64,000 nucleotides of DNA from the NCBI RefSeq assembly GCF_003590095.1, contig NC_039480.1, positions 12,315,328-12,379,327 on the forward strand, given 5' to 3'. The notes beneath the pieces were generated by a model that had not been told where the DNA came from, did no database searches, and saw only the letters and a program-made list of their open reading frames with translations. Both the position numbers and the translations under genes were made by a program. This document shows, in pieces, positions 24,547 to 36,589 of this stretch. Every line of letters begins with the position of its first letter. The stretch's first letter is position 1. Source of the stretch: Trichoplusia ni. Lineage: Eukaryota; Arthropoda; Insecta; Lepidoptera; Noctuidae.

Positions 24547-24792
24547 TCTAATATATAAAATTCCCGATGTTAGTTACCGTACTCCTCCGAAACGGCTTAA
24601 CTGAATTTTACAAAATTTTATATGCGTATTCAGTAGGTGGTGAGAACCGACTAACATCTGTTTTCATACCCCTAAGTGTTAAGGATTGCTCACACTAAAA
24701 AAACATATTTTATTTTTTATATTGTGGCATTAAAAAATACATACAACTACAAATAATTCATTATTCAAAACAACGTTTGCTGGATCAGCTAG
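24547..24792 (+). mobile_element. Helitron-like element, ends TC...CTAG
   Basis: The 246-bp element starts TCTAATATATAAAATTCCCG after an A and ends GGATCAGCTAG before a T. This fits the A/T insertion rule and CTRR terminus of Helitrons. Internal landmarks CTCCTCCGAAACGGCTTAAC, CATACCCCTAAGTGTTAAGG and ACAACGTTTGCTGGATC match a short lepidopteran family that I know. There is no coding capacity. It shares only the terminal logic with the 36333 family. Confidence 0.75.
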
Positions 24793-26097
24793 TACATTTT
24801 AAAACTAAGTAAATCAAAGAGTCACTTGATTATCGTCAAGCGTAAGTAAACTGAGGGCCTGCCTGCTCTTCTTTGTTGCAGTTAAGGATACGTGACAGCG
24901 CTATACGCGGCACAGAGCGGCATCTCCCTTCCACAACATTAAGAAATGGCGGTTTGACCTCAGAGAGCAAAAAGGCTGGACGAGCGTCTCAGACGTTTCC
25001 GTCTAGACATTTATGCTATTAAGTTGCAAAATGTAGACTTAGCATAATTCTTAGGCTTCTTATTTATATTTTCTTAGCTTGAGTAATAAACATGGCATGA
25101 AAATCAAATGTATTTATAGACGATAAGCCTTGAGATTGCCTTGTGATTTTATAAACAGAATTGTACAATTACTCCAGGTGCGAGTTTGAACCTAATGACG
25201 TATTACTGATTGTTTTATTCAAAGAAATAACTAAATAGCGGTGAAGCAAAAATGTCATAAGTAAACCTCGATTATTTATGTTTGTTTTTAATTTACTTTT
25301 GACCTTCAACGATAGTTGGTGTGATTATTTTGAAAGCATTAACAATAAATTTTGAAGCTTTTTATGACAACAGCCATTTATAAGTATCCTGTAAACGGCA
25401 AAAAGTAAATTGATTAGGTATCTTCTATTCATTAGGAGTAATTTTAAAAACGAGCCTTGTATTAAATATCTATGCACTTAGTTAAAATTTAACTAGGTAC
25501 GTCATAATATTGCCAGTATTCCTGCTACTTGGCTGATCTATCTGATTCAATTGATCTACCAATTGGGTTGAAATTTTAGAAATAGTAAATGATTTTCAAA
25601 ATCGTTTCAGCAGTTTTTAAGATCATAACAGTTTCACAAACTGCGCTTCTTTATAATAGTAGTCAAGATTAGAATAACGGATCCGATATTTGCATACCGT
25701 AATTGTACCGTATAGCAAAACCGATAACATTTGTCACTTGTAATATCTTACATAATTGTGTAAATTAATTAATTAACTCATGTATTAAACATGTTAATGA
25801 TCTTGTATGAATGTAATCAGTTTGGTGTCACAATAAAATATAATTTAAATTTAACAGCTTTTTCGTCACTCAGTTTATTTATAATATTTATTGCAAAGAA
25901 CTGAGTAAAATACTGCGAATTTATTCAAGTAAACAGCCAAAACAAAAGACGGCGTTAAATAGAAACAACCCCACGGGAAATACCCTTTACCAATCTCATT
26001 CCAAAACAAAAAACTCAGAACAAGAATACAACAAAAACTTTAAATGAAAATAGGAAATAACTTTTCTAAAGAAAATATTACAATTGAAGAAATAAAT
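24793..26097. other. No gene seen
   Basis: AT-rich, apart from a GC-richer patch at 24850-25015 (GATACGTGACAGCGCTATAC, CACAGAGCGGCATCTCCC), which I suspect is a repeat but cannot name. Its segment ATCTCCCTTCCACAAC recurs at 49539-49554. Confidence 0.35.
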
Positions 26098-26335
26098 ACA
26101 AGTCAAGTCCGATTCGGGCTCAGCGATGTCGCGTTAAATCCAAATGGACTAAGAAAAACAAATTTTCCGAAAAAAGAGGCATCAAAAATACATCATCTGT
26201 GAACATTCAAAAGAATAGCTAGCTACGAGTATTTTAGTCCCTGGGATTCCAACTGGCATTAGACGGACGGACAGACAGGGCAGCCTTAGTAATAGGGTTT
26301 CCTTATTTATCTTTTGGGCACGGAATCCTAAAAAC
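26098..26335 (-). repeat. Lepidopteran interspersed repeat (GAACCC family), minus orientation
   Basis: AAGTCCGATTCGGGCTCAGC at the left, GACGGACGGACAGACAGGGC near 26266 and the right end CTTTTGGGCACGGAATCCTA are the reverse-complement landmarks of the same repeat seen at 39516-39806. It is strongly diverged. Confidence 0.6.
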
Positions 26336-27779
26336 TACCAAGTTCTGTTAACCCTTATCACAAAACATTATAAAAAAGTATTGAAAAGAGTTATTATTAT
26401 CGCCGCGTTCCATTGACACCGAATAGTATGTCGCTAATGTATACGACTAGGTTCGCGTTACCAAAATGTTTAACACAAAATACATTTTAACTTATTGTCA
26501 TTACCTTTTTTCGAACAATAAAATTCAACGTACATTTTTAGTGGCCCGCATTTTACATGACTAAGCTACCATTTATATTGTTTAACGTAATTTTTATCGA
26601 CGTAAGCCAAATGTATTGTAACAAAATGTATGTTCTTACTAAAATTTGTTCCAGCAATCCTGATAGAGATTCTAAAACCAATTAACTGTCTGCCTTAGTC
26701 CATTGTTATCGCTGTATCTTCCCCTTAATTAGTTTTAGTAGTGCAAACTGGTGCTGACTTAATATTATACTGAGAAACTGTTGGCCGGTCACGGTTATAA
26801 TTGACTGACTCTACTAAGGTAGAGTCGGAATTATTTTAGACCGAAAGTCTTGATTTAAGAATTGAACGAAATGGCCACGAAATTGGACAAAAGCTGAGAC
26901 GTTTTGCATTTTTAAATCGCCGTTATTAATGATAATTCTATCTGTGTTTCTTCAGGAATTGAAGACGCGACAGATATACATTTATAAGTCACAAAGTTAA
27001 ATTAAGATTCGGTATTCATGGATATAGTCCCTGGTGTAAGTACAGCAGTCTGCATTTCACGCTTACCACATTGCTGAACTCTTGACTCTAGGGATTTCGA
27101 TTCACAGCCAATATTGACTTTGCTAAGTTAGAGCTAGGTTAGATTTAGCTAAAGGTACCCACAGACCAAGGTAAGTCTACTTTTACTTAAATTAATATAA
27201 ATTAATAGGCAGTACATTTTGTTCGTTCCAGAGTGTGCACATAGAAAGGAGTGTTTTTGTGCTTACATTTCATTTCTTTTTGCGAAATCGAATCTAAAAT
27301 AAATCGATAAAAAACTAAAATATATTGAAGATTAATTTGTGTCTGAAGTTTTTTTAACAAAATAAGTATTAGTCAAAATATATAATTATTGTAAACCTGA
27401 AGATAAGTTTCAAATAACAAAAAAAATATATACTCAAAAGCGTAGCGTTTTCAAAATAAATCCTACGATGGGCTTATAAATATTATAACAAGTATTATTC
27501 CGCATCTAATTAAAACATAAGAGGCTTTATCGCTCGTGTGCTAGCCTCCTTCTCAAAATAATATTCTATTCAGTGAATGCGTCTACGTAAACTCTCAACA
27601 AAATCTTTAGCACCCTAATAAAACATTAAAATTCAAAATGAATGCACAAACCTTATTTATACGCACTTCCAAATGCGAAATCAAACAAACTCTTCCGAGT
27701 TTAATTGCGAACTCAAAATAAACTGAACTTAAATTTTCACAAAACTTTGTTTTACTCGATTACGAACGTTTTGTACGCG
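26336..27779. other. No gene seen
   Basis: AT-rich sequence. A pyrimidine tract with TTTCTTCAG at 26947-26955 and a GTAAGT at 27037-27042 could bracket an exon, but every frame between them is closed within 50 bases. Confidence 0.35.
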
Positions 27780-27785
27780 ATAGTA

Positions 27786-27825
27786 CACGTGCTTCTTTGC
27801 CCGAGGCTCGAACGCGACTGACTAC
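27786..27825 (-). promoter_or_regulatory. Candidate core promoter on the minus strand
   Basis: On the minus strand TCAGTC at 27821-27816 matches the arthropod initiator. With +1 at 27819, positions +28 to +32 read GCACG, four of five matches to the DPE consensus RGWYV. The surrounding 27780-28020 is GC-richer than its neighbours, and the DNA following on the minus strand (from 27780 down) is A-rich, as in insect 5' leaders. No coding exon could be attached. Chance matches are quite possible. Confidence 0.25.
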
Positions 27826-27988
27826 GCTGTACGCCAGCTCCACTTGCCTTCCCAACCCCCCGTCGAACCACTACATATCTGTTACATTAACCATTACTTC
27901 ACAAAGGCTTTTCCCCTCTCCTATTTTTAGCCACCAATGTATATTACATAAGATCATATTTCCGAAATTTTCATCACTTTTTTGGTAG

Positions 27989-30900
27989 GAGCGAGGGCCG
28001 GTTTTTCCACCACCCTACCCCCGGCCGTACTTAAACTTGTATTGCATGTCTGTAAGGTAGGCTTTTCAATCAGACACGTTGCCCTTTGAATTTAAATTGT
28101 ATTGGTTGTTTTGGTTAGTTTTTCTTGTTAATCAATTTCTATTCAGACTTAATTAACTTCCCCTTGGCTGCTCGGAATAGCCGCAACATTGTGTTGCAGT
28201 AAGCTACATAATTAAATTTCTTGTTAGATAGCTATTTCGATTCTAAGCATTCGTCGAGTTAAGTCTGGCTCTACCATGTAAGAAATCCGAGAATACATTG
28301 CACAATGTGATGTAATTGAAATGGAAAGACCTTACAATTTTTTCATTTAAAATGCATTCTAATTCTAATGAAGGCAATTAACTGAAAAGGACATGTAGCG
28401 TTGCATGCAGTATCGTTTAAAAAATAGAAGAATCGTTAAACTGTCTCATACATAACGAACGTCTGCCATCGAAAACGTTCCGAACCAAGCAGGAATTAAA
28501 AACATTGAATAAACATTCATTAGGTCTTTTGTGCTGAGCCCAGTCGATCTGTCTTTTTGTCTGTCGTTTATTTTTCCTTTTTATTAGGTCTCGGATTGTG
28601 CTGAACATAATCATTAAAACGGTTTTCGTTTATAAAAATGTCCATTACGACAACCCTCTTCAAATTCTATTTAATGCTTCGCCCGTAACGTTATTTTTGT
28701 GGTTCTTTTCCCTTCTTAAGTACTGTCTTTTCTGATTGAACCTACATGTGTTGATATAATATTTTATATTTTTCTGAAACGTAAGCTTGATTGACGTAAT
28801 AATCTGTATTTTGTCTTTTAGTTAATGTAAATGTACATTAGGAATTACGAGTAAATCTCCAGAATATTTTTCTTCAACTACTATATTTTTTTCGTTGAAC
28901 ACTTTTGATTCTTCTTACATTTTTTAAATTGTTGCTTTGTTTTTTTATTAGTTAGTAAATTACAATAAACCTCATTTAGAAATGCAAACAATAAAGTACA
29001 TTGTTTATACATATGTGAGGAAGCTTCGTAATAAATTAGGCAAATCCCGACATTGAAAAATGTTTGCATGCTGATACAGAGAATGGAATAAAAATGCAAA
29101 AGCGTGTAATCCCCGCCTTCTCGCATTTTTTTCACGCTTATTACGGTTCCGTGCTTCATTACTATGATAATAGAAACAGCTATCAAGATGGCTTCGCTAA
29201 AGTATTCCTAAACAACAGATTCATTATTAAACTTCATTATGAGAAAATTCAAATCACTGATTTCTAGAAAAAAATATTGAAACTGCTTCAGGGGGCTGTA
29301 AAACATTATACGTTTTGTGTTCATGCCTCTTGAAGTAACTAGCTAGCCAAAGTTCTTGTACATAGCTACGAACTAGAACGCTACGCCGTAGTACCAAAGT
29401 CATGCTACGCGGAGATATGAGTATTAACAATTTTTATTTTTTATACCTATATTCAGCAAATACAAAAGAAACTTTATACTTTTATGAAAAAAAATCTGAC
29501 CCACATAAAACCTAAAAAGGCAAACATCAATAAATCTCCGAAAGTATAAACAAAACTCATTCATCAGATTAGATAGCGTATCGAAATTTGAAGTTCGTGA
29601 ATACGGAAATTTCGCCACGGGATAGAAGAAAATATTGTCCGATAGACCTACCCAAGGCTATTTTCGTAAATCGTTAATCAACGGGTCGTGCGGAAAACTG
29701 ATAAGGCAGACCTTTCGCCAATTAACTTAATGGTGATTCTTTTTGTGCGACCTTGGTATAAATGGGTAGTTTATACAACGACGGGGAAAAGACAAACGTA
29801 TGTTACGAAAACCGATACCTATTGATTCAATTTATATACTTAATGCCCCTTTGTCATGGAACAAAAGTAAATCAGGAACATTTTCGCCCATAGTAACACA
29901 AATGCGTTAAATGGTTGGAAATAATGTATTCTATTATGTTCATGCTGTATTATTAATTTGAATCTGAATTGAAGCTAATTTAAAAAAAAAATTGTACTGA
30001 ATTGTTATTTTCCTTTTTAATTACTTGTTAACTCAATAATGATAGATCAAAAAATAAAAGGGATATAGATCAGACTTACTTTTGAATGTGATAAATGCAA
30101 ATTCCGTAAACAATATTTTTTGAAAATCTGTCTGAACTGTCTTGACCAACAATGTTGACTCACTTTATTTGTCGAGTTTATCAAACAAACAACACGCAGG
30201 TCGTAATTATGGTACATATTTAATATTATTCTGGAACAAAATGTGATATATAAAAATATATTGTATTTTTCGATTTCATACTCGATTATTATTCCCAAAG
30301 GAAAAGTTAAACAAATTAGCATACAGATTGTGTGTATACTGTCATTGTAACGAATGAATATAAAGCGCTACATGGTGTGTCAAAAGGTTGGTGACCATAA
30401 TTGGTGAAAAACATTAATCATTTTCTCTCTCGCTCCTTTCATTTAACAAAGAACAGATGTTTATGTTATGCTTTCTGACCAAATACGTCAGAGTTTTTAT
30501 GGTTTTGAATACATGTGACTTTATTTATATAAATCCATTGTAATAAAAAGGCGTTAATAAAAAAATACTGGAGAGAAATGAAAAGTGTTTAGAGCATGAA
30601 ACTTTTCTTGTATCTCAGACGAATTACAAAACTCAACTTTACTGCATTGCAATATAGTTAAAATTAACGAAACTCATTTATAGTTAAGCCTAGACAACTT
30701 TTACGTTTCACTGAAAAAAAAACCTTAACATTTCGTTTCAAGTCTCAATTACTCGACTCCGAAGCACATCCAATTCGGTTGATGGAAATAAGTCTTTATT
30801 AACATCATGTTCACCTTTAAAAGGGTCTGACGGGGCAATAAAAGTGTCCGTTTGGAATACCTTCATCAAATGACTCATAAATTGCTGGTTTATTATTAGG

Positions 30901-31849
30901 AGGTTAAAATTTTGATGAACTGCTACATTGCGGTCTTTACGAGTAAGCCGATTGTAAATTAAGAAAGATACCTCGCGAATAATGTGGTAATGATGTAATT
31001 AAGGTATTTGTTATAGAAACTTTTTTTAGAATACTCCTTCATTTGCTTTATTGTTATCTCTTGTACTGTCAATTAATCATGCAAACTTCTTATAGCCGAT
31101 CTATAATAGAGGAAAATGGCATTCATTGAAGAAAAAATACAAAAATCAGTAAACAGAAATGAAAAGAAAAATACCGATTAACTTTTATTAACGTACATAT
31201 ATTCGTTTCTATGAGAAAATAAAGTATGGTTACGCCCACATAACTTAGGGATATTTATTAGAATGTCAGAGGAATGCGCGATGCTCGATATATTCCCACA
31301 GGGGCTGTAGTTTATGTGAGCTGTGACAGGTAACACTACCGATCGCCCTTTTCTGAGCAATACACAGGAAATATGATTAATGTCAGCCGTTGATCTGAGG
31401 ATGAAATGAAACAACCCGTTATCTCCTTTCTATTGCTTTTGAGTTTTTCTTTGAACATGTTTTTTCGACGTAGTATTGTTACTATGAAAAATATTTTACA
31501 TTGTTAAACATAACTTAGTTTCAAAAATATCAATATCAAAAATAAATAAATAATATCGAATCAATAAGAAGAAGAGTAAAATAGTTTTCTAACATGCTTC
31601 CGCAGGCATGGCAAGGCAGAAGGAAATAATGAAAAATGTCTAATAGCATATTTGACGTCAGAGAAATCAAGCGTTTTAAAGCGACTAATAGTATTATAGT
31701 TCAACCACTCAAAAGTAAGATCCCCATAAACCGTGGCCTCAAGTACTTCCTTACTAAACCATAAAAGCAATAATAGTAGAGTCTAACTTCACCGCTTCTC
31801 TGCCCAGTTCCAATGAACGTGCTGGTTTTTAATTAAAACCGAAGTCGAA
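27989..31849. other. Long anonymous stretch
   Basis: Several frames of 63-101 codons (28417-28614, 28881-29186, 29424-29618, 30047-30322, 31178-31414, 31561-31770) are open, but they overlap on both strands, are rich in Phe, Ile, Lys and Asn, and show no domain. I see no repeats that I can name. Confidence 0.45.
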
Positions 31850-31930
31850 ATGAAAAAGTCGGAACGGTTCCTTGCCGCGGCGTCATTAGAGGCGCCCTCG
31901 TTCCAATCTGAATCCGATATCAGACCGTGA
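31850..31930 (+). other. Possible 26-residue small ORF in a GC-richer island
   Basis: ATG at 31850 starts a short frame, beginning MKKSERFLAAASLEAPSF and closing at TGA 31928-31930. Codon choice is mixed, unlike the surrounding AT-rich DNA, and the island extends from about 31790 to 32270. It could equally be a conserved non-coding element. There is no evidence of translation. Confidence 0.15.
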
Positions 31931-34390
31931 TACAAGAAACTTTAAAACAAGTACAATTCATTAGGCTTGCAATAAAGGCATCGCTAAATCGGCCGTTAAG
32001 AAACGACTGTTCGAGAACTCGCTTTCAACTTATTGAAACTCAGTTCGCGAATCAATTCGAATGAGTGTTTTACACTTTTCATGGGTTCGAATGAAATAAA
32101 AAGGGGTTCTATTTGCCAATTATTCAAATGGGTGTCTGCAATTCTAAAAGGATAAAAATGTAACGCGATTCTGTAAATATTCCGACGCGATCTGAATTAG
32201 AACGAGTCCCAAAAGGATTTCGACCCGAAAGTATCGAATTTTCTTATGCTAATCTTACGTCACCCCGAGGATAAAAGTCTGTTTCGTCACTAATTAACTT
32301 ACGGTGAACATTGTCTCAAACAAAACATTGTTTAGTGGAACAAGGTCAGCGGACTCAATATAACAAAGACCCTTGGACAATGCCTTATACCCGTCCTGTA
32401 CAATTTTCTGAATCAAGAACGATGGTTTTTGTCGCTATATATTTTGACAAGGACCATGCGAATAAAGGTCACAATTATTCAAATACCCCCCCTGTAAATG
32501 AAACCTTAATGATCACGTTACAAAAATATATCTTAAATTATTAAAATGTAGTCTAATTACAAAAATTTTATTACGTAGTAATTTTATCATCTTAATTTAC
32601 AAGTTTAATTATTTGATAAAGATCAAAGTTACAAACACTAATTACTATCTCGGCTTAATAAAGGTGATACTTTATTAGATAAATAAATATCTTGGCACTA
32701 ACATTTTCCTGAATTTTCCGCTTAGTACATCGGTCTTATTGTGTTGGTATCCAAATACTCGCGACTTGTACTTGGGACACTCCTTCAATGTCTAAACTTC
32801 GGTAAGATGTATGAGGTGACAATTGAATTACCGTCACCTTCTCGCTTGCAACACCGAGATCTATCAACATTAAAGTTCACGAAAACAAAAGTTTCACTCA
32901 AAACTAAAAAAGATAGAAATCTACTCTCTCTGGGTCTCATAATCTATCTTCATAGATACTGTTGTGCTAAAAGTTGGTGCTTTAGGTAACTACGGTTTAA
33001 AAGAAATTCTATTTTATTTATACTTCTGAAGAATCATTGATTTTTTTTGTCTTATTCTTAGTTTAGTTCATTAACGGGTATAGCACTTGCAAGGGTTCTA
33101 TCTAAACTTCAATATTAAAGAAACGGTGGGTACAAAAGAAAGCATGGCTGATGTTCTCAGTACCTATTTTTGTTTTCCCATTTCTATGAAGGGAGATGCT
33201 ATCTTACTGCCGGAGGGTAAATCCCTTGCTACCCGCTATAGCAAAGTGGTGTGCCGTGAAGATAAAAAGTGTAAAATATTCTTCTTTCTCAAAGTAAACT
33301 TTGAAAACACTATACATAAGACAGATTTCAATCTACTAATTGCTGTTAAATCTAAGCTTATAAATGTAGGCAGCTATGATACAACATAATCGGCATTCCC
33401 TTTATATAAATAACGAAACAATTTTAAAACACAATGGTAAATAACATAAATATTAAAATACAATTGACATAACATATGAAGAAGATAAGATATGAGGGAA
33501 AAAAAAGCAATATTTTTTTTTTTTATGATACATTATTCACTCAAACAGTGACATGATGATTGAAGAACATCTTTCCTTCTAAAAGGATAAAATGAATCAT
33601 TTTCATGTCACAAATTAAAGTCCCTACTAAAAGTTAATAGAGGTTCGGTTTGACTTTGATCTAGAAACTGTAAAAGCCATCAATTTAGATCAGTGGAGTG
33701 AGGATGTGACCATTAGCGGCTCCTGCCTGTCTAATTGTTTATGACTAATGTCGAGTCGTCATGGTAATGTGTTTGCTCAACCCGAGTGGTTGCGTATCAG
33801 ATTGCAATGGACTTGACATATTTGTATAGAAGTCAATCTATGTACTGTTTAGTATCTATGTGCTTACTGACATAATACATTTACATAGTCGCATGGACAG
33901 CTGCAATTCAGTATTTGGGGTCCAAAATATTGTGTATTGATTCGTGATCTTCATTTATTTTGGAACTTGATAGATAGTTTTCAATTGTTTCGGTATGCGA
34001 AATACTGAAGCCTCTGTGGTAGTTTTCTTTTTGTATTTCCTCTCTCCGTTATTTTTGATTCTACCTTTCCACATCCTATTGATCCATCAGTCAACATTCG
34101 AAAACCGGATTCAAGCGTTCGCTTTATAACAGTTTTTTTTTTCGTAACTTTTATACTGCTCTACTTTATTGAGGTGAATGTGGACGCACTTTTACTGCAA
34201 AAATTGGCTTTGTCAATCTCCAGAAGGCCTACCAGCTATGCTTTAAATAGGCAGAGACAAGTCGCTGGCTGAAATGGGTGGGGATCATATCATCATCATC
34301 ACTCATCAATCAGTGCTCGGTCAGGAAAAGACAGATATGACTATGTAGATAAAAATTTAATAAGTTACAATTTGCAAATTGCATATTATT
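31931..34390. other. No gene seen
   Basis: This includes the rest of the GC-richer island up to about 32270 and frames at 32311-32544, 32741-32989 and 33087-33389, none with a recognisable domain. At 34195-34310 a degenerate SINE tail (AGGCAGAGACAAGTCGCTGG, then CATCATCATC) is visible. Confidence 0.4.
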
Positions 34391-34550
34391 TCATTAAATG
34401 ATATAACGGTTTAATTATGCGTATATGTCGGGATTGCTCGACTAGTTTTGGACCCAACCAGAGTCCTTAATCATGAGCTGACGCCGCGGCGTCTCGAGTC
34501 AAACTGTCCCGATAAATACGCATACGTAAACCGTTGCATCATTTAATAAT
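34391..34550 (+). mobile_element. Palindromic MITE, full-length diverged copy
   Basis: The left end is TCATTAAATGATATAACGGT and the right end ACCGTTGCATCATTTAATAA. The centre contains ACTAGTTTTGGACCCAACCA and AATCATGAGCTGACGC. Arms pair over most of their length but have accumulated changes, and the right inner arm is shortened. It shows that the family's ends lie beyond ATTAAATGATGTAACGG. Confidence 0.8.
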
Positions 34551-35029
34551 GAATCGCTCTTACGACAGTTACTACGCATAAATTTTAACCAATAAATATA
34601 TAGAGCATTCGAAATACCTTAACGTAAGTGTTGGTGCGTCCCCAACCAACAAGATAATATGAAACAGAACACAGCTTTCATATTCGGAATATTGGAGTTC
34701 CAGTTCACGCCACTACGCCATTGCTGCAGAACTATATTGCTCCTTGGGAACATACATGTAAACCTGCATCGTATAAGTAGAGAATGTATGTAGGAACTTC
34801 GATACGAGGTGTAATAAACAGTCAAAACTATTTTTTCTATTTAAACCTGTAATTTAATAAGTATTGTTGTTTTTCTTGATCTTCTCAACACATTGTAAAA
34901 GAAAGGAATAATGTCACCAATAATGACAACTATAGTCGGACTATCCCTTACGAACGAGTAAACCATTATGTTATGACCACAATAAATCTCACACACTATT
35001 ATAACTGCGGACAAAGCGGTTAAGAACAT

Positions 35030-35140
35030 TATTAAAAGGAATTACAAGAGGCAACAGAAATTAGTCTGTTCTTCAAGAAGCTGCTCTTTCGTGTTTCGAA
35101 GTTCCGTCAGATGAGATGAAGCAAAAGTTCGCAGGTAAGT
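35030..35140 (+). promoter_or_regulatory. Candidate promoter and short first exon
   Basis: TATTAAAA at 35030-35037 lies about 33 bases before AGTCTG at 35063, a plausible TATA and start-site spacing. The following leader reaches ATG at 35116, which codes MKQKFA before a strong donor GTAAGT at 35135-35140. A first exon with a few codons before intron 1 is common in insect secreted-protein genes. A two-codon upstream ATG at 35111 is against it, and I could not find the next exon. The next acceptor-like site, CATTCAG near 35453, leads to a stop after about ten codons. Confidence 0.25.
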
Positions 35141-36332
35141 TCAAGTTTCATCAAAATTAGTTTTGTCACAAAACTTTACATTCAGACCGATATTTATTCC
35201 AATCAAACAGAGCGGCTTTTATATTTGAAATCTTTATAATGGACTCTTAAATGGAGTAAGGGAACTAAAATATTCCTTCTTAAGTTAAAAATATTAGAAT
35301 AATGATGATATGCAAATCTCATTACCGGATTAAATGAAAGGCAACCGTCCAAATGGAAAAAATATATATAAAATGGAGCCTTAACATTTTATTCTTGTCC
35401 GTCCATCCTACGTTTAAGGCCTCTTTATTACCCTAATCAAATTATGCATTCAGCTGTTCTACTCAAGGATCTCATTATAAATTAAAACGTAACGAATTAG
35501 TCATTACAATTCTTTTTCTTACACTTTTCCTCGTAAACAAGTAATGATTTAGGCTTTAATTTGTATAGAAATTTATGTTAATTCATATACAAAAATGTTT
35601 TACTGGAGGTTTTAAAATGAAATCCATCTTGCAACACTTCTTCTGTTTATCATAGAACAAAGTTTGTACTTGATGTATGATTCGTTTCGGCTTGAAAGAA
35701 ACCAGAATATTTTGGCGTTTCAATGTCAACAATAATATTTCCAATAGTTTATGAAGAAAGCGCTAACATTTAAAATAAGCATTACAATAGCAAATATTAG
35801 TCTCCACAATTTACAATTATTTAGCTACATTGGGTTACACACGTACACGTATACTACGTATAGAGCAGGGATGGATGGCCCCTGGTAGATCACATTTTAG
35901 ATTAACGTTCTCAACAAGCCCCATGCATGTTCGACCTATGTCCTCATGTACACCTTTAAAAAGGACCGGAGCTCTTCGCTTGAAGTTACCCCATGGATGA
36001 AAAGCGATACAAATAGCTCTATTTTTACTAACAAATGTTGGACTTCTGTCAGCACTACATATAAACCCGCATGGTTTGATCTCTACATATTACAATGCTA
36101 CATACATAGCATGTTGGTTGACAATGTAAACAAAACATAGGTCCTACATAATAGTTGATATAATACAGTATTGTATGTGGAAGCCAATAGTAATGTACTC
36201 TTCGAAAATATTCGCATAACGCAGGTATATGCTTACTTTAAAGGTTTCTACGTAAGATTAGCTGCAAAAGTTTGATTGTTGAAGAATAAACATTTACTTT
36301 TAAGTGAAACTTTGTATCTGTGTATAGTAAAA
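35141..36332. other. No gene seen
   Basis: AT-rich DNA with one 64-codon frame at 35946-36140 that has no recognisable feature. Confidence 0.4.
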
Positions 36333-36589
36333 TCTATACTAATATATAATGCTGAAGAGTTTGTCTGTTTGTTTGTTTGAACGCGCTAATCTCAAGAGCT
36401 ACTGGTCCAAATTGAAAAATTATTTTTGTGTTGAATAGACCATTCATCGAGGAAGGCTTTAGGCTATAAACCATCACGCTGCGACTAATAGGAGCGAAGA
36501 TACAAAGTAAAATGTGAAAAAAATAGGGCAGGTATAAATCATAAATTATATTTTCTACCCACGGGGACGAAGTCGCGGGTAACAGCTAG
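36333..36589 (+). mobile_element. Helitron-like element (TCTATACTAATATATAA...CAGCTAG)
   Basis: A complete 257-bp non-autonomous copy: A, then TCTATACTAATATATAATGC at the 5' end, and GGGTAACAGCTAG then T at the 3' end. Landmarks are GTTTGAACGCGCTAATCTCA, TGGTCCAAATTGAAAAATTA, GACCATTCATCGAGGAAGGC and CCCACGGGGACGAAGTCGCG. A short imperfect hairpin (ACCCACG with CGCGGGT) sits just before the CTAG end, as Helitrons require. The same family occurs at 48093, 52980 and 56920. There is no coding capacity. Confidence 0.85.

Noticed and set aside
26947..27042. Acceptor-donor pair suggesting a small internal exon
   Set aside because: All three frames contain stops within the interval.
28881..29186. 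101-codon minus-strand frame
   Set aside because: It is Lys/Cys/Phe-rich, overlaps a plus-strand frame and lacks any recognisable motif.
33087..33389. 100-codon plus-strand frame with a partly protein-like middle
   Set aside because: The middle (KGDAILLPEGKSLATRYSKV) looked promising, but both ends are random-looking, there is no promoter or splice evidence, and I know no relative.
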